DNA from: Bacteroidota bacterium
Lineage (GTDB): Bacteria; Bacteroidota; Bacteroidia; JABEUT01
DNA length: 38,611 nucleotides
NCBI GenBank assembly: GCA_013288205.1
Contig: JABDCH010000017.1
Coordinates: forward strand, 1-38,611
Direction: 5' to 3'
Shown here: piece by piece, positions 35,498 to 38,611 of the stretch
Numbering within the stretch: the first letter of the stretch is position 1
Layout of the letters: each line of letters starts with the position of its first letter
Made by a program: the position numbers and the translations under genes
The notes under the pieces: model-generated
What the model saw: the letters and a program-made list of their open reading frames with translations, nothing else
The model's database searches: none
Told to the model about the DNA's origin: nothing

Positions 35498-35932
35498 TTA
35501 GTTGCTTACCGTCAGATTGGTGCCGTCGAAAGAAGTTTGATATTGCTTTAATGCCACACTACCCGGGCCGCCGGTAGTTGTACCGCTATATAAGGAATAG
35601 CTAGTGCCGCAAACAGGGCACTTGGCAGTAATATTATTGGTTTGTACCTGTACAATAGCTTTTGAGTTTGTTTCGCAATCATAAGGGCAACCACGGTCAA
35701 AGGCGAGATAAGTATCCTGCCCGTTACAAAAAAGTATTATTCCGTCATAGCCCCCTGTAACATATACCCATCCTCCCACATGTTGCAAAGGAGTGTAGAG
35801 TGGATTGTCAACATCAACTGAAAAATTAACTGCTACATTCGGTACACCACTGGTACTTGCTGGTGAATCTTTTTTACACCCAATAATAACGCTAAGAAAA
35901 AGCAGGGGTAACAAAAAAAACCGTTTATACAT
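35498..35932 (-). CDS. Rieske-like lipoprotein with all-Cys motif (copy 1)
   Basis: From the ATG at 35932 this is a 144-residue lipoprotein (MYKRFFLLPLLFLSVIIGC, then K-K); I take this start because the signal follows directly, though the frame stays open further up. It shares with its neighbour the stretch Y-L-A-F-D-R-G-C-P-Y-D-C, then I-T-A-K-C-P-V-C-G-T-S-Y-S-L-Y-S-G and A-L-K-Q-Y, which is a Rieske layout without the histidine ligands. A further Cys lies in L-F-C-N-G-Q-D. It is the first gene of a two-gene unit with the promoter element at 35981-35988. It would be anchored in a membrane and face the periplasm or the surface. A role in electron transfer or zinc binding is possible but not shown. 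Confidence 0.8.
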   Translation of the reverse strand: MYKRFFLLPLLFLSVIIGCKKDSPASTSGVPNVAVNFSVDVDNPLYTPLQHVGGWVYVTGGYDGIILFCNGQDTYLAFDRGCPYDCETNSKAIVQVQTNNITAKCPVCGTSYSLYSGTTTGGPGSVALKQYQTSFDGTNLTVSN

Positions 35933-35953
35933 TTTATAAGAAAATAATAAAAG

Positions 35954-35968
35954 CCTGTTAACAACAGG
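35954..35968. promoter_or_regulatory. Dyad in the leader of the Rieske-like pair
   Basis: CCTGTT-AAC-AACAGG is a perfect inverted repeat with six-base arms, between the -7 element (35981-35988) and the ATG at 35932. It could be an operator or a small leader hairpin. Confidence 0.35.
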
Positions 35969-35980
35969 TAACTTATTTTG

Positions 35981-35988
35981 CAAATATA
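35981..35988 (-). promoter_or_regulatory. -7 element for the Rieske-like lipoprotein pair
   Basis: The minus strand reads TATATTTG, followed by CAAAAT. A TTTC lies 19 bases upstream, the expected -33 spacing. This is one of the better matches to the Bacteroidota promoter form in this window. Confidence 0.6.
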
Positions 35989-36037
35989 ACGTATTTTTGA
36001 TTCGTATGAAAGGCATTTCTTATATAATAGAGATTGA

Positions 36038-36322
36038 ATGAGGGAATTAAAAACCATACTTAAAAATGCCCCCATTATTATAATGATGGCTGGTCTTGCA
36101 TTGGTATTACCTTGTATAGCTGATGCTCAAAGCAAGCCGAGTGCACCCACCGGGCCTGTGAAAACATCGAGGGAAATGCAAAAAAAGCAGTGGAAAAAAC
36201 AACGGAAAATAGACCTTGCTACTAAAAAGGCTTTAAAAGTCCATATGAAACATCAGACAAAGGAAGTGCGAAAGCGTATGAAAAAGGATGCTAAAAAGGC
36301 ATCTGATAATAATAGCAGGTAA
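36038..36322 (+). CDS. Small basic secreted protein, unknown function
   Basis: This 94-residue protein has a hydrophobic signal (IIIMMAGLALVLPCIADAQ, cleavage probably after A-Q near residue 31) and a very basic mature part rich in Lys, Arg and Gln: M-Q-K-K-Q-W-K-K-Q-R-K-I-D, then H-Q-T-K-E-V-R-K-R-M-K-K-D-A-K-K-A. It is probably one or two charged helices outside the inner membrane. An internal ATG (residue 16) would shorten the signal. I do not recognise the family. It is divergent from the Rieske-like pair. Confidence 0.65.
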   Translation: MRELKTILKNAPIIIMMAGLALVLPCIADAQSKPSAPTGPVKTSREMQKKQWKKQRKIDLATKKALKVHMKHQTKEVRKRMKKDAKKASDNNSR

Positions 36323-36692
36323 AACTTATTGCAGGTTTGCAAGGCAGTTTAATAAGCCAAAACTACCATTTAATAAGTCAAACCCACCGTATAATAATTA
36401 CGACACATTTCTGGATTTTCCTGTCATATATTTGTATTCGAAACAAATAGAGCACGGATTTTGTGAATGCATCAAGGATAAATTAAAGCAAACCAAGGAC
36501 TATTCGAAGTAAATAACATGAAATACATTGATAAATATAATGTTAGTTATTATAAAAAAATAATATATCTGATTACTAGATACTTAATACAAATGTTCAA
36601 TATCCTCATCAACGAAATGCTTTACTGTTTGAACAAATTAATTTTACATTTGTGCGTTTGCATTAACATAAATTAACAAAACACTACGTTTT
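36323..36692. other. 370-base intergenic region with a 21-bp repeat
   Basis: The region lies between the basic protein and the TonB receptor. It holds about two and a half copies of a 21-base repeat starting at 36348, 36369 and 36390 (TTTAATAAG, TTTAATAAG, TATAATAAT), and a -7 element at 36645-36652. A 74-codon open frame (36288-36512) crosses it and turns the repeat into seven-residue units (F-N-K-P-K-L-P, F-N-K-S-N-P-P), but I see no good sign that it is translated. Confidence 0.5.
36645..36652 (+). promoter_or_regulatory. -7 element for the TonB-dependent receptor
   Basis: TACATTTG matches TAnnTTTG and is followed by TGCG. A TTTA lies 20 bases upstream; a full TTTG is also present but at only 13 bases. 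The ATG is 40 bases downstream. Confidence 0.5.
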
Positions 36693-38611
36693 ATGTTCAA
36701 AAAGATACGCATTACAGCACTAGCACTATTAATTACCGGTGCACTCTCCGCACAAACCGGTATTAAAGTGCGTATAGTAGATAAGACCACCAAATTACCG
36801 ATTCCATTTGTGGAAGTTGCTGTTGAGCAAGGTGACAGGCAAGTTACCGGCGGTATGACCGACGATAAAGGTATTGCAGAATTAAAACCGCTCGATCCGG
36901 GAACATACAATGTCCGGGCTCAGGAGCAAGGATATAAAGACTTTCTTGAAAAAGGGATAGTAGTTAACCAGGATGTGTTGGTTAAAATAGATGTGAACAT
37001 GTATACTATAGCAGATACCTCTATTTCTGTTACAGTGATGACTTATCATACACCCCTTATTAAACAAGGTACGCAATCAGGACAGGTATTAGACAGCGCT
37101 GATATACATAGCATGGCTTCAACCAATATCAATGTTATAGCTGCTGGTACAGCAGGTGTTTATGCTTCAGATGTGGGTGGTGCCCTAAACATTCGCGGAG
37201 GCAGATCGAATTTTAATGAATATATTATTGACGGACAAAAAGTAACCAATGACCAGACTAACGGATCCTTGCCAACCGGGCTGATTGAACAGGAAACAGT
37301 TGTTACAGGTGGTGTTCCTGCAAAATACGGAGATGCCACAGGAGGTATTATCGAAATAAATACCATAGCCGGAGCTGACCATTATTTTGGTAGTGTGCAG
37401 GGTTCAACTTCTAACCTTTTTGATTCCTATCATAATAATGATATTAACTGGAGCCTAGGTGGACCTATATGGTCTAAAACGGATAGTAATAAGACCAAAA
37501 GCACAATAGTTGATTTTATATTTGGCGGTGATTATCTCTACCAGAGAGATCAGAATCCAAGTTTTATTGATCCTACCTATACAAATGGCTCAACCCTGGC
37601 ACAATTACAAGCCAATCCCATTATTCCGGAAGTTGGTGGTATCGGATTCTATAATGCAGCCAGTTATATAACATCGTCACAGATGTACACTCAAAGCTGG
37701 CACTTGAACGATGCACAGGACCAAATATCATTAACTACAAAATTAAATTTTCATGTTACCAGTAATGTGAAAATTACACTTGGGGGTTCCTATCAATACC
37801 AAACCGGACACAACTGGAATGGTTCTCCTTATGGTGCAGGAGGTGGTATTAATTATGAAATGTTCGACTATAGTGAAAACCCGCTTCAAACACAAATTAA
37901 CTACAAAGGCTTTGTAAGACTTACCCAAAAGTTTAATAGTTTAGAAGGGAAAGATAAGAGCTCTCTTATAAAAAATGCTTATTACAGCATCCAGGCAGAA
38001 TATTCTCATACTTGGACACAAGTAGATAATGGTAGCTTCGGGAATAACTACTTTGATTATGGATATGTGGGTAAATTTTACGAATACAGAACACCAGTTT
38101 ATTCAACCGGATATATGGAAGGCAAAGATGGATTAGGCCGTTATCAAACAGGTTTCAATGACTCAGCATATACGTTTACACCATCTAATTTGAACCCAAT
38201 CGAAGCTAACTACGCTAAGGATGTTATTAAACAATTAGGTACAGGGGGAGAATATAGTACTGTGATCCCTGAAAATAATGGCGTTGTGAACGGACTTTCT
38301 CCGGGTAATATTTATTCTTTGTGGTATAACGTGGGACAACCAGATGGTGGGTATTTTCAACAAAACAATAACTTTTTCCGTTTCTCAGCTGATTTTTCGG
38401 CAGAAATTGCAAATAACTCTGTTGATATAGGATTTGAATACGATCAAAATAATATTAGTCAATATAACCTTAATGCTTCAGGATTGTGGCAATTGATGCG
38501 CCAGTTGACAAACTTCCCTCAATTTTTAGCATTAGATACAGCTCATCCTTTCCCTGGTAATTATATCCGTAATAACCTACATAGCTATTTCCACCATTTA
38601 AAAGGTCGGCA
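36693..38611 (+). CDS. TonB-dependent receptor, partial (runs off the window)
   Basis: An ATG at 36693 opens a frame with no stop for 639 codons to the end of the window. The first 20 residues are a signal (MFKKIRITALALLITGALSA). Residues of about 22-100 form a carboxypeptidase-regulatory-like (beta-sandwich) domain: G-I-K-V-R-I-V-D-K-T-T-K-L-P-I-P-F-V-E-V. Then comes the plug domain with A-L-N-I-R-G-G-R-S-N-F-N-E-Y-I-I-D-G and V-V-T-G-G-V-P-A-K-Y-G-D-A-T-G-G-I-I-E-I, followed by aromatic-rich barrel strands. This is the layout of Bacteroidota outer-membrane receptors that take up large nutrients with TonB energy, or of close relatives. The substrate cannot be told and the C-terminus is missing. 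No SusD-like gene is seen inside the window. Confidence 0.92.
   Translation, partial: MFKKIRITALALLITGALSAQTGIKVRIVDKTTKLPIPFVEVAVEQGDRQVTGGMTDDKGIAELKPLDPGTYNVRAQEQGYKDFLEKGIVVNQDVLVKIDVNMYTIADTSISVTVMTYHTPLIKQGTQSGQVLDSADIHSMASTNINVIAAGTAGVYASDVGGALNIRGGRSNFNEYIIDGQKVTNDQTNGSLPTGLIEQETVVTGGVPAKYGDATGGIIEINTIAGADHYFGSVQGSTSNLFDSYHNNDINWSLGGPIWSKTDSNKTKSTIVDFIFGGDYLYQRDQNPSFIDPTYTNGSTLAQLQANPIIPEVGGIGFYNAASYITSSQMYTQSWHLNDAQDQISLTTKLNFHVTSNVKITLGGSYQYQTGHNWNGSPYGAGGGINYEMFDYSENPLQTQINYKGFVRLTQKFNSLEGKDKSSLIKNAYYSIQAEYSHTWTQVDNGSFGNNYFDYGYVGKFYEYRTPVYSTGYMEGKDGLGRYQTGFNDSAYTFTPSNLNPIEANYAKDVIKQLGTGGEYSTVIPENNGVVNGLSPGNIYSLWYNVGQPDGGYFQQNNNFFRFSADFSAEIANNSVDIGFEYDQNNISQYNLNASGLWQLMRQLTNFPQFLALDTAHPFPGNYIRNNLHSYFHHLKGR

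Noticed and set aside
36288-36512. A 74-codon frame after the small basic protein as a gene.
   Set aside because: It overlaps the previous gene, lacks a signal or domain and has no promoter-like element. The in-phase repeat is kept only as a low-interest note.

Overview
This 38.6 kb window is chromosomal DNA from a member of the Bacteroidota, most likely the Chitinophagales/Sphingobacteriales side of the phylum (inference). The evidence is: -7 promoter elements of the Bacteroidota form TAnnTTTG in front of many genes, with no regular Shine-Dalgarno sites; a surface protein with SprB repeats, PKD domains and a gliding-motility-type C-terminal domain used by type IX secretion; a TonB-dependent receptor with a carboxypeptidase-regulatory-like N-terminus; LpxK (a Gram-negative outer membrane); and many small lipoproteins and outer-membrane barrels. 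No phage, transposase, CRISPR array or rRNA is visible. One tRNA gene is present (Thr, anticodon CGT).

Layout. 1-2200 (minus): two small lipoproteins (one cut by the window edge), a TlpA-like thioredoxin protein and a Cys-rich secreted protein. 2349-2711 (plus): an XRE-type regulator. 2719-9621 (minus): ybeY, an RsbW-like ATP-binding protein, a very large DUF4175-like membrane/coiled-coil protein, a PlsC-like acyltransferase, a small barrel protein and ribD. 9673-16625 (plus): prmC, ligA, lpxK, a large polytopic membrane protein, mscL and a small secreted protein. 16682-27285 (minus): a potassium-uptake locus, a sigma54-type response regulator and tRNA-Thr. 27339-28631 (minus): tyrS. 28944-32862 (plus): the type IX surface protein, split by a frameshift at a run of ten G. 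32871-33509 (minus): a phosphopantetheinyl transferase. 33629-34948 (plus): ahcY with a strong terminator. 35029-35932 (minus): two tandem Rieske-like lipoproteins. 36038-36322 (plus): a small basic secreted protein. 36693 to the end (plus): the TonB-dependent receptor, open at the edge.

The most interesting block is the potassium locus. Its order of transcription is: a 27-residue membrane mini-protein, kdpF (25 residues), kdpA, kdpB, kdpC, an outer-membrane porin-like barrel, a KdpD sensor half that lacks any kinase, and a separate membrane histidine kinase. No KdpE-type regulator is present. Directly upstream lies an NtrC-type response regulator, and between it and the mini-protein is a near-consensus sigma54 promoter (TGGCATAAGACTTGCA on the minus strand), with dyads and a 20-bp-period direct repeat further upstream that could be the activator sites. 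The sequence therefore suggests that here the Kdp pump is controlled by a sigma54 activator instead of the usual KdpDE pair, and that an outer-membrane channel is made together with the pump.

Other points worth attention are the G10 tract that breaks the adhesin (phase variation or sequencing error), two Rieske-like lipoproteins whose histidine ligands are replaced, a tyrosyl-tRNA synthetase whose HIGH motif reads GVGN, and an inverted-repeat-rich leader in front of the adhesin.
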